DNA of 32,685 bases. Origin: Archangium violaceum Cb vi76. GTDB lineage: Bacteria; Myxococcota; Myxococcia; Myxococcales; Myxococcaceae. The notes beneath the pieces were generated by a model. The model was not told the origin of the DNA, did no database searches, and worked only from the letters and a program-made list of their open reading frames with translations. The stretch covers positions 1 through 32,685 of the forward strand of contig NZ_JPMI01000306.1 in the NCBI RefSeq assembly GCF_000733295.1. The letters are read 5' to 3'. This document shows positions 8,563 through 15,382 of the stretch, one piece after another (the first letter of the stretch is position 1; each line of letters begins with the position of its first letter). The translations under genes and the position numbers were made by a program.

Positions 8563-8565
8563 GGC

Positions 8566-8581
8566 GATGACGGCGGTCATC
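8566..8581. promoter_or_regulatory. Enhancer-like dyad 2 (putative activator site)
   Basis: Inverted repeat GATGAC-GGCG-GTCATC, 6-base arms with the same 4-base spacer as dyad 1; shared half-site pattern G(G/A)TGAC. Spacing to dyad 1 is 20 bases, which would place two activator dimers on one face of the helix. Confidence 0.6.
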
Positions 8582-8659
8582 AGGCGCGAGGCCTCCCGCG
8601 GGTGACGGCGCAGCGGCCTCCCAGAGGGAAGAGGGGCTCCCACCGGGCTCGCGGGGTGC

Positions 8660-8675
8660 TGGCACGCCTCCTGCT
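8660..8675 (+). promoter_or_regulatory. Sigma-54 (-24/-12) promoter of the harpin-like gene
   Basis: TGGCACG at 8660-8666, four bases, then CTGCT at 8671-8675, against the consensus TGGCACG-N4-TTGCW; preceded by C, the preferred base. The invariant GG and GC dinucleotides are in register. The predicted start of transcription is near 8687, leaving a leader of ~50 bases before the ATG at 8739. It is supported by two enhancer-like dyads upstream. Confidence 0.72.
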
Positions 8676-8738
8676 TCATGCCCTCATGAGACCGAGCAAG
8701 GGTCACCCCCTTCCACAGCCCTCCCGAGGAACACCGTC

Positions 8739-9752
8739 ATGGCCATCAACTCCCTGTCCCGTTCGACCGTCGCCTGCCCGTCCTCCTCCGTGCGCGCGCC
8801 CTGCGCCCCGAGCGCCCCCAGCGCCCAGCCGGTCTCCCCCACTCCGGCCAACAAGGTCTCCCCGCGGCAGATGTTCGGAGTGGATGGCTTCGACTCCCCG
8901 CTGAGCGCGAAGAAGTCGGGTGGCCTGGAGGCGGGTGGCCTGGAGGCGATGGTGCAGGAGCTCGCGCGGATGATGCAGGAGCTGTCCAAGGCGGCGGAGC
9001 TGCTGGGCGGCGAGGGCGGCGCCAGCGGCCAGGCCCTGCCGGGATTGCAGGCTCCGGCGAAGGGCGTGGAGGGAGCCGGCGGCGTTGGCGCCAGTGCCCC
9101 GGCCGCCCAGGCCGCCCCGGCCCTGCCGGGACCGCAGGCTCCGGCGAAGGGCGTGGAGGGTGCCAATGGCGTCGGCGCGCCGGGCGCGGCGAAGGGCGGC
9201 AACACGATGACCTTCACCAACGATGGAACCTCGCCGATGACCGTCAACTTCACGCCCAATGCTGGCGACAAGGCGATCGACTCCGTGACGCTGAAGCCGG
9301 GCGAAGCGCGGACGGTGGAGTTCCCCCAGGGCTGGTCCGGCAATTTCCGCAGCAACGCCGGTGACGGCGCGGCGGCCACGCTCGGGGAGGTGAAGTTCAA
9401 CGGCGGTGACAATCAGACGTATTACGACGTGAGCTACATCGAGGGCACGAACGCCTCGATGACCATCGAGCCGGAGGGCGGTGGCAGGAAGTCCGGCACG
9501 ATGGAGAACCTGCTGGCGTCCGCCCCGGACTCGGTCAAGGCGAAGACGGCGGATGGCTCGGTGTACGGCATCAAGAAGACCACCACCTCCAACGTGCAGG
9601 ATCAGGGCGTGGTGGACTTCTACCGGAAGCACGTGGGCGCGGATCAGGGCTACGTGATTCCCACGGATGACGCGAGCACGCTGGGGACGAAGGACTCCCA
9701 CCTGGTGGTCCGCATGAAGGACCTGGTTCAGGGCACGACGGGCCGGGTCTGA
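8739..9752 (+). CDS. Harpin-like N-terminus fused to a cysteine-free thaumatin-like domain
   Basis: 337 residues; GAGGA lies 8 bases before the ATG. The N-terminal ~60 residues are Ser/Pro/Ala-rich with no signal peptide, as in type III-exported or harpin-type proteins. Residues 71-90 form an amphipathic helix (MVQELARMMQELSKAAELLG) flanked by Gly-rich sequence (GGLEAGGLEA), a harpin hallmark. Residues 99-150 hold two imperfect copies of ALPG.QAPAKGVEGA.GVGA. Residues 155-330 resemble a thaumatin-like beta sandwich: NTMTFTNDG, YYDVSYIEGTNASM, and a C-terminal YVIPTDDASTL reminiscent of the YAYDD.TSTF end of that family, but with none of its disulfide cysteines. Function is not known; a non-classically secreted developmental or cell-contact protein is a reasonable guess. 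Its 3' end overlaps the convergent phosphatase gene by 25 bases. Confidence 0.75.
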   Translation: MAINSLSRSTVACPSSSVRAPCAPSAPSAQPVSPTPANKVSPRQMFGVDGFDSPLSAKKSGGLEAGGLEAMVQELARMMQELSKAAELLGGEGGASGQALPGLQAPAKGVEGAGGVGASAPAAQAAPALPGPQAPAKGVEGANGVGAPGAAKGGNTMTFTNDGTSPMTVNFTPNAGDKAIDSVTLKPGEARTVEFPQGWSGNFRSNAGDGAAATLGEVKFNGGDNQTYYDVSYIEGTNASMTIEPEGGGRKSGTMENLLASAPDSVKAKTADGSVYGIKKTTTSNVQDQGVVDFYRKHVGADQGYVIPTDDASTLGTKDSHLVVRMKDLVQGTTGRV

Positions 9753-10330
9753 GAGGCGGAAGCGGACCGCCAGTGCCGCTTCTCGAGGACCCTCACGTCG
9801 ACGGCATCCGCGAGGGTGGCCAGGTACCTGGAAAGGGCGGGTAGCTCCTGGTCATCCGCCTCGCCGTTGTACTCCCGCACGTAGATGGCGTTGCCGTAGT
9901 TGTGGACGCACTTGGCGGGGGTGTCGTCCACGATCAGGGTGCGCTCCAACCGGTAGCCCTTGCGCTTCAGCTTGTGCAGCTTCTTGACGTAGTTGTAGTG
10001 GGAGCCCGGGTCGACGAAACCGAACTCCCGCACGAGGGCTCTGTCGAGCGAGAAGGTGCACCGGCTCCTGCCCCAGACGAACTCCGGAGTGAGCTGCCGG
10101 GGGAAGATGCGCTTCACGACCTCGGAGACATAGTCATCGGAGGCGGAGGACCAGACCGCGAGACGGAAGTGGGCGGCGCACTCCGTCAGGAAGCGCTCCA
10201 CGTGGGGCCGGACGTAGACGTAGTAATCGAAGAGGAGGAAGTCCTCCGCCCGCTCCAGCTTCGTGCCGCTGGCATGGATCAGCGTCTCATCCAGGTCCAG
10301 GATCAGCAGGATCTTGTCCGTGTTCGTCAT
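9728..10330 (-). CDS. FCP1/SCP-type (NIF-like) HAD phosphatase
   Basis: 200 residues. The HAD motif I DLDETLIH (about residues 12-19) with DxDx(T) nucleophile and acid/base, motif II Ser in VWSSASDDY, basic residues in YNYVKKLHKLKRKGY, and motif III VDDTPAKCVHNYGN are characteristic of the NLI-interacting-factor/CTD phosphatase family, known in eukaryotes for dephosphorylating RNA polymerase II and SMADs and sporadic in bacteria. The YVYVRPHVERFL stretch is also typical. It lacks transmembrane or secretion signals. It is divergent from the TPR-sirtuin with 63-90 bases between starts, so the two may share regulation. Substrate (protein or small molecule) is unknown. Confidence 0.9.
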   Translation of the reverse strand: MTNTDKILLILDLDETLIHASGTKLERAEDFLLFDYYVYVRPHVERFLTECAAHFRLAVWSSASDDYVSEVVKRIFPRQLTPEFVWGRSRCTFSLDRALVREFGFVDPGSHYNYVKKLHKLKRKGYRLERTLIVDDTPAKCVHNYGNAIYVREYNGEADDQELPALSRYLATLADAVDVRVLEKRHWRSASASQTRPVVP

Positions 10331-10420
10331 GCTCGATCAGGACGGTCTGGGGACGAGGGGCCGGACAAGGCGGGAACGAACGAGAGCCAGCACATGGGGA
10401 GTATCGTAGCGTGGAACCCC

Positions 10421-11773
10421 ATGAACGAGCCGCACACCCGGGGACTCGCGCTGCTGCGGGCGGGCCGGGAGCACGAAGCCGCCACCTGCCTGCGAGAGGC
10501 CGTCTCCCTCGGGCCCGACGATGCGCGTGCGCGCTACCATCTCGCGATCGCCCACCGGCTCCGCGGGGAGCTCACCGAGGCGCGGAACGAGCTGCTGGCC
10601 GCGCTGGAGCTCGAGCCCACCCTGGCGCCAGCCTGCGCGCAGCTGGGAGGCCTGGCCCTCGTGGCGGGAGAGCTCCAGGAGGCCATGTCCTGGCTGTCCC
10701 GGGCGCTCGCCATCCACCCCGGGCACAGGATTTCGCGCTACCAGCTGGGCGTCGCGCTGCGGTTCGCCGGCCATCGGGCGGAGGCGATCTCGCTCCTCCA
10801 GTCGAGCCTCGAGCCGGGTCCGGGCGCCCTCCCTCCCGTGCTGGCGCACAGGGTCCGCGGGCAGCTCGTGGATGCCTTGAATGATCCGCTCCCCGGAGCG
10901 CGGCCATTGGCACGATGCGCCGCGCCGCTGGTGACGGAGCTGCTCGAGGAGCGAGAGCCCCCGCGCGAGGAAGCACCCCACCCGGAGTCATCCGGGGGGC
11001 GGGAGACACGGGTCATGACACCGCTGGAAGCCGCGCGCCTGCTGGCGGGAGCGCGCTCCATCCTGGCGCTGACCGGCTCGGGGATCTCGGTGGGCAGCGG
11101 CCTGGCCACGCGCAAGGAGCTGTGGCAACGCTGGGACCGGGACGCGGCCGTGTCGGTGTTCAAGTTCCGCGAGGCCCCGAACGTGCTCTGGGAGGTGATC
11201 GCCGACTTCCTGGGCGAGGGACGGCACCGTCCGGATGCGGCGCACCTGGCGCTCGCGGCGTGCCCGGACTTGATCGGCATCGTCACGCAGAACGTGGATG
11301 GGCTGCACCAGGCGGCGCACCGGGAAGTGCATGGCGAATCCGTGCCGATGCCACCCGTCATCGAGCTACACGGCACACTGCTCGAGACCCGGTGCCATGC
11401 CTGCGATGCACGGCCCGGGAGGACCGCGGGTTCCTACGTGGAGACCGCCGCGCAGCGTCCGCCGCGCTGTGAGCGTTGCGATGGTCCACTGCGACCGGAC
11501 GTCGTGCTTTTCGGGGAGCGGGTGGCGCCGGAGCGGATGGGCCAGGCGCTCGAGCTCGTCCTGCGGTGCGACGCGTTGCTGGTGGTGGGCACGGCCATGG
11601 ACGTGGCACCGGCCTCGGAGCTGCCGCGCATCGCGCGAGCGAACGGTGTGCCGGTGGTGGAGCTCAAGCGCACGGCGTCCCGTCTGTCACGGAGCCTCGA
11701 CACCGTGTTGGTGCCCGGAGAATCGGACACGGTACTGCCCGAGCTGCTCGAGAACCTGCGTCAAATGCGTTGA
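10421..11773 (+). CDS. TPR-sirtuin (Sir2) fusion protein
   Basis: About 450 residues; ATG 10394 is an alternative start nine codons upstream, neither has a strong ribosome-binding site. Residues 6-150 hold about four tetratricopeptide repeats (RGLALLRAGREHEAATCLREAVSL, ARYHLAIAHRLRGELTEARNEL and similar). After a charged linker, residues 199-450 form a full-length sirtuin: LTGSGISVGSG, TQNVDGLHQ, catalytic His in ELHGTL, zinc cysteines CHAC and CERC, RPDVVLFGE, VVGTAMDV. Two changes stand out: GAG becomes GSG in the nucleotide motif, and the usual PDFR is LATR, removing the Asp and Phe that shape the NAD/C-pocket. Activity may be altered (other acyl lysines, ADP-ribosyl transfer, or reduced). 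TPRs probably recruit a protein partner. Confidence 0.88.
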   Translation: MNEPHTRGLALLRAGREHEAATCLREAVSLGPDDARARYHLAIAHRLRGELTEARNELLAALELEPTLAPACAQLGGLALVAGELQEAMSWLSRALAIHPGHRISRYQLGVALRFAGHRAEAISLLQSSLEPGPGALPPVLAHRVRGQLVDALNDPLPGARPLARCAAPLVTELLEEREPPREEAPHPESSGGRETRVMTPLEAARLLAGARSILALTGSGISVGSGLATRKELWQRWDRDAAVSVFKFREAPNVLWEVIADFLGEGRHRPDAAHLALAACPDLIGIVTQNVDGLHQAAHREVHGESVPMPPVIELHGTLLETRCHACDARPGRTAGSYVETAAQRPPRCERCDGPLRPDVVLFGERVAPERMGQALELVLRCDALLVVGTAMDVAPASELPRIARANGVPVVELKRTASRLSRSLDTVLVPGESDTVLPELLENLRQMR

Positions 11774-11787
11774 AGACCGTGGACATC

Positions 11788-11820
11788 CCCTCTCCCTCTG
11801 GGAGAGGGCCAGGGTGAGGG
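11788..11820 (+). repeat. Palindromic intergenic repeat, copy 2 / likely terminator
   Basis: Perfect 9-bp stem CCCTCTCCC / GGGAGAGGG with loop TCT, followed by CCAGGGTGAGGG. It lies 14 bases after the sirtuin stop and just before the stop of the convergent gene, so it can terminate both. Same family as copies at 59 and 32651. Confidence 0.7.
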
Positions 11821-11832
11821 TCTTCCCTCTGT

Positions 11833-12321
11833 CTACGCGGATCGCCCCCGTCGCCGACCAGCGCGAAGCCAGTCGAGGATGACACCCTTGTCGCCGGTGG
11901 CCAGCTCGTACCGGGCTCCGGGGGTGATGACGCCCTGGCGCGAGGCGAGCGCCTCCACGGCGAGCTGGGCCTGGGTGAGCTGCACACCGGCCCCACCACC
12001 GCCGAGCACGAGCGGAGCGCCCATCTTGAGATCCAACACGACCACCCATCGCCGCTCGGGGCGAGGCTCGGACATATCCACCACGACGAAATCACCGGCG
12101 AAGCGGCGCTGGTCACACCGGAAGGCCCACACGTTGCGCTTTCGGCGCAGCAATTCCCTCACGAAGGGCTTCTCATCGCTCTTGAAGGCGTAGCGTTCGG
12201 ACAGGAGGGAGGCAGCGGAGAGCGAAAAACCCTCCTCCTTCGCGAGCAGGAGTGCCCAGGGGTTGGCGTGCCCGAGCAGGGGCAGCGAGATGGGCAGGAC
12301 GATGGGAGGCTCGCGAGACAT
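11833..12321 (-). CDS. Uncharacterised protein paired with Uma2, possible PD-(D/E)XK-like fold
   Basis: 162 residues. I do not recognise a named family. A central segment FAGDFVVVDMS followed about 15 residues later by WVVVLDLKMGAPL has the Asp ... (D/E)-x-K spacing and beta-strand pattern of restriction-endonuclease-like folds, and a QL.QAQLAVEAL helix follows as in many such nucleases. It starts 9 bases after the Uma2 stop and lacks its own Shine-Dalgarno sequence, so it is probably translated by coupling. The nuclease idea is inference; structure prediction would settle the fold. The C-terminus is basic (RAGRRRGR). Confidence 0.7.
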   Translation of the reverse strand: MSREPPIVLPISLPLLGHANPWALLLAKEEGFSLSAASLLSERYAFKSDEKPFVRELLRRKRNVWAFRCDQRRFAGDFVVVDMSEPRPERRWVVVLDLKMGAPLVLGGGGAGVQLTQAQLAVEALASRQGVITPGARYELATGDKGVILDWLRAGRRRGRSA

Positions 12322-12330
12322 GAGGAATCA

Positions 12331-12936
12331 CTATCTGGACCAGAGGAGCGCCAGTTCGAGCTCGATGGCCTCGAAGGGCTCGACGCGCACCCGCTCCTCT
12401 CCTGACAAGGAATGAACGAGGATCCACTGACCATCCTGAAGCCGGAAGATCTCGAGCATGCGGGCCAATGGGTCCACGTGCCACAGATGGCGTACCCCTT
12501 CCCGGGCGTAGATGCGCATCTTCTGGCCCTTGTCCCTGCTGCGCGTGCGCTCGGAGAGCACTTCGCACACCCAATCCGGGGCCAGGTCGTAGTGAGCTGG
12601 CGCCTCGTCGCCTCCAAGAGCGTCCGGCAGGCGAGCACGCCTCCACCCGGCAAGGTCCGGCACGACCTTGTCCGGGCGGGGGCCGAAGTGCAATTCCGGC
12701 TCGTCGATGATGACCCACCCACCTGGGCCGCCCCTGCCAAACTTGAAGGGGGCCATGAGGATGCCGCCCAGGTTGGACGCCACGTTGGCGTGGGGACGGG
12801 CCGGGCGTGGGCTGAGGTACAGCTCACCATCCAGGATCTCGGCCACCATCTCTTCTGGAGCAGCCTGGAAGGCCGCCTCGACGGACGGGGCGTTTCGCTC
12901 CGTGGACTCTGACTCGGGTGGGCGACGAGTGACCAT
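12331..12936 (-). CDS. Uma2 family (DUF820) putative PD-(D/E)XK endonuclease
   Basis: 201 residues from the ATG at 12936; Met codons 6 and 18 residues further upstream are possible. Family features in order: MVAEILDGELYLSPRP, ARPHANVASNL, GGWVIIDEPELHFGP, the nuclease core DKVVPDLAGWRR with PDWVCEVLSERTRSRDKGQKMRIYAREGVRHLWHVDP. The D ... E-V-L arrangement corresponds to the DUF820 active site. Uma2 proteins are multiplied in cyanobacteria and myxobacteria; no substrate has been firmly established to my knowledge. It forms a two-gene unit with the following 162-residue protein. Confidence 0.88.
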   Translation of the reverse strand: MVTRRPPESESTERNAPSVEAAFQAAPEEMVAEILDGELYLSPRPARPHANVASNLGGILMAPFKFGRGGPGGWVIIDEPELHFGPRPDKVVPDLAGWRRARLPDALGGDEAPAHYDLAPDWVCEVLSERTRSRDKGQKMRIYAREGVRHLWHVDPLARMLEIFRLQDGQWILVHSLSGEERVRVEPFEAIELELALLWSR

Positions 12937-12990
12937 GAGGGAAGATTTCCGCATGACCCTCACGCAGTGCAATACCGTGGCCGGAGGCAC

Positions 12991-13863
12991 TTACTTCCAG
13001 AACACGGCGTGCTCCCGCGCGAAGTCCTCGAAGGAGCGCGGAGGGCGGCCGGTCACGCGCGAGACGGTGTCGGTCACACGAGCCTCCGTCCCCTGCCGGA
13101 TGGACTCCTCGAGCCCGGCGAGCAACCACGCATACCGTTCCGGAATCCCCGCGCCCATCATGTGCTGGCGGACCTTCTCGCCGTCCACCTGCACGTGCCG
13201 CATCGGCCGGCCGGTCACCTGGGAGATCACTCCCGCGAGCTCCCCATAGCTCAGCGCCTGGGGTCCGGTGATGACATGCGCGGTGTCATGGGAGCGCTCG
13301 TCGGCGAGCGCCTGGACGGCGACCTCCGCGATGTCCCGGGCATCGACGAACCCGACGCGGCCCTCGCCCGTGGCCGTCACGACCACCCCGTCGTGCTTGA
13401 GACTGGCGCCATGGTGGTGCCGCTCGTTCACGAAGTTCTGCATGAACCACGCGGGCTGGAGCACGGCCCACTCCGGCACGCGTTCACGCAAGTACCGGTG
13501 CACGGTCCCCAGCCCCGGAGAGCCCTCGGACACGGCGGACGAGCTCAACAGGACGACACGCCGCACGCCCCGCGCCACCGCCCGCTCGATGAAGGGCAGC
13601 ATGAGGGTGGAGGGGTCCTCCACCATCCCCGGGGCGATCAGATACATCCGGTCCACGCCGGACAGCGCCTCGTCATGACTGGCCGGATCGGCCCAATCGA
13701 AGCGCACGTGCTCGGCGGTGCTGTCCGAGGGGCGCTCTCCGCGCGTCGCGGTGCGGACGGTGAGGCCGAGCTCCATCAGGCGCGAGACGATGTGCCTTCC
13801 CGTGTTCCCCGTCGCCCCGATGACGAGGACGCGGGCGGAGTTTCCACTGGAGGAAGTCCTCAT
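12991..13863 (-). CDS. NmrA-like NAD(P)-binding oxidoreductase/regulator
   Basis: 290 residues. Rossmann motif GATGNTGRHIV at about 16-26, followed by an NmrA-like atypical SDR: VRTATRGERP, FDWADPASHDEALSGVDRMYLIAP, RVVLLSSSAV, LQPAWFMQNF, FVDARDIAEVAVQAL, ITGPQALSYGELAGVIS. Automated annotation often labels this group 'ergot alkaloid biosynthesis protein' by similarity to EasG; here no alkaloid genes are present. Translation is coupled to the upstream NTF2-like gene by an ATGA overlap. The pair is divergent from an AraC regulator that probably controls it. Likely a reductase acting on a small molecule. Confidence 0.9.
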   Translation of the reverse strand: MRTSSSGNSARVLVIGATGNTGRHIVSRLMELGLTVRTATRGERPSDSTAEHVRFDWADPASHDEALSGVDRMYLIAPGMVEDPSTLMLPFIERAVARGVRRVVLLSSSAVSEGSPGLGTVHRYLRERVPEWAVLQPAWFMQNFVNERHHHGASLKHDGVVVTATGEGRVGFVDARDIAEVAVQALADERSHDTAHVITGPQALSYGELAGVISQVTGRPMRHVQVDGEKVRQHMMGAGIPERYAWLLAGLEESIRQGTEARVTDTVSRVTGRPPRSFEDFAREHAVFWK

Positions 13864-14306
13864 GACGCGTTCACCGCCTTCCGCAGGTTCTGCTCACCCC
13901 CGAAGGCCCTGATCCCCGGGACGGGGTTCCAGTACTCCCGGTAGAGCGAGATCCTCCCGTTCCGCGCCTTCACCAGCATGACGTAGTCCTGCTCGTACGT
14001 GCTGCCCGTGGCGGCGATGGTCGCCGAGCCGTGCGCCTCCGCGAGCGCGACGTCCGGCTCCGTCGTGGGGTAGCGCCGGACGTTCGTGAAGGTGAGCCCC
14101 AGGAAGTGCTTCGGCGTGTCCATGAAGTACTGGCGGATCGCCTCCCTGCCCTCCAGGCGCTCGGGCAACCCGAGCCCGGCCGCGTAGGGGAACTCGACGA
14201 CCGCGTCGTCGGTGAAGAGCTCGAGCCAGCGTCCGATATCAGAGGGGATGAGCTCCAGGTGGGCGTCCAACAGGTTGGCGGCATCGCGAGTGTGAGTGGC
14301 TGTCAT
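13860..14306 (-). CDS. NTF2-like/SnoaL-type small protein
   Basis: 148 residues with the cone-shaped alpha+beta NTF2 pattern: LLDAHLELIPSDIGRWLELFTDDAVVEFPYA, LEGREAIRQYF, then strands TFTNVRRYPTT, ALAEAHGSA, YVMLVKARNGRISLYREYWNPV. Members act as isomerases, cyclases or hydrolases on small hydrophobic molecules (ketosteroid isomerase, PhzA/B, SnoaL). AGGAG is 7 bases before the ATG. Co-transcribed with the NmrA-like gene (four-base overlap). Which reaction it performs cannot be read from the sequence. Confidence 0.85.
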   Translation of the reverse strand: MTATHTRDAANLLDAHLELIPSDIGRWLELFTDDAVVEFPYAAGLGLPERLEGREAIRQYFMDTPKHFLGLTFTNVRRYPTTEPDVALAEAHGSATIAATGSTYEQDYVMLVKARNGRISLYREYWNPVPGIRAFGGEQNLRKAVNAS

Positions 14307-14403
14307 GTGCTGCTCCTGATTTGTGATGGACGTAAATTGCTCCTAGCGCTATGGACTCTCAATGCCAGCAAGTCCAAATCTGTTGCCCGAGCGTCCAGGA
14401 CAC
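14307..14403. promoter_or_regulatory. Divergent promoter between NTF2/NmrA pair and AraC regulator
   Basis: Short, comparatively AT-rich spacer with AATTTACGTCC on the minus strand and an 8-base palindrome TAGCGCTA at 14344-14351. A likely site for the AraC protein, but its binding motif cannot be identified from one copy. Confidence 0.35.
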
Positions 14404-15381
14404 ATGGACGGTCACGCCGACGTCATCTCGGACGTGCTCGAGACGATGCGCTTCACCACCCAGCTCTTCGGCCGCTTCGAGCTGGGAGCGCCCTGGGCGA
14501 TCCGCGTCCCGAAGAAGGAGACCTCGTCCTTCTACGTGCTGGCGCGAGGCAGCCTGCGGCTCGAGGTCGAGGGCATGGACACGCCCATCCTCCTGTCAGC
14601 GGGGGACGTGGTGCTGGTGCCCCATGGCGCGGCCCATGTGCTCGACGATGGCTCCCGGCGCACCCTCGCCCCCCGGGACGTCATTGCCTCGGAGCAGTTG
14701 CGCGGCTCCGTGCTGACACCGCGCAGGCTCGGCGGAGAGGGGTCCGTGAGCACGCTCGTCGTCGGCTGCTTCCGGTTCAGCGCGGGTGTCCACAGCCCCC
14801 TGTTCACCGCCTTCCCACCGGCGATCCACCTCCCCGCCCACGAGCCGGGAGTGGCGCCCTCGCTCGCCGCGACGGTGCAGCTCATCGTCGCCGAGAGCTC
14901 CGCCCCGGGGCCGGGCAGTGCCATCGTGCTCGGGCGGCTCGCGGATGTGCTGCTCGTCCAGGCACTCCGCGCGCGGTCGGCGGCCACCGGCCCGGACGAA
15001 GCGGGGCTGCGAGCCCTGGCGGATCCCCACATCGGCGCCGCGCTCGGGCTGATGCATGGGAGCCTGACCGAGCCCTGGACGGTGGAGCGCCTCGCGTCCG
15101 AGGTCGGCATGTCCCGCTCGGGGTTCGCCGCGCGCTTCCACACGCTCGTGGGAGAGCCTCCGCTGCAGTACCTCGCGCGGTGGAGGATGATGAAGGCCGC
15201 GCAGTGGCTGCGCGAGACGGACGACAGCCTTCCGGAGATCGCCGGGCGGGTGGGCTACGAGAGCGCCGTGGCCTTCAACAAGGCATTCAAGCGCTGGCAC
15301 GGCATCGGGCCGGGGGCCTGGCGGCGGGCGAGAGACGTGGGGCACGGCGCGGAGGCCGCGCTCCCCACGCCGAGCCCGTGA
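14404..15381 (+). CDS. AraC-family regulator with N-terminal cupin domain
   Basis: 325 residues from ATG 14404 (AGGAC just upstream, and the family usually begins with DVLS-like sequence here); ATG 14362 would add 14 residues. The N-terminal cupin_6-type ligand domain includes FYVLARGSLRLEVEG, LSAGDVVLVPHGAAHVL and LVVGCFRFSAG. The C-terminal AraC double helix-turn-helix spans about 230-315: WTVERLASEVGMSRSGFAARFHTLVGEPPLQYLARWRM and LPEIAGRVGYESAVAFNKAFKRWHGIGPGAWR. It is divergent from the NTF2/NmrA pair and probably regulates it. Stops 1 base from the convergent PhoD gene. Confidence 0.9.
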   Translation: MDGHADVISDVLETMRFTTQLFGRFELGAPWAIRVPKKETSSFYVLARGSLRLEVEGMDTPILLSAGDVVLVPHGAAHVLDDGSRRTLAPRDVIASEQLRGSVLTPRRLGGEGSVSTLVVGCFRFSAGVHSPLFTAFPPAIHLPAHEPGVAPSLAATVQLIVAESSAPGPGSAIVLGRLADVLLVQALRARSAATGPDEAGLRALADPHIGAALGLMHGSLTEPWTVERLASEVGMSRSGFAARFHTLVGEPPLQYLARWRMMKAAQWLRETDDSLPEIAGRVGYESAVAFNKAFKRWHGIGPGAWRRARDVGHGAEAALPTPSP

Positions 15382-15382
15382 A

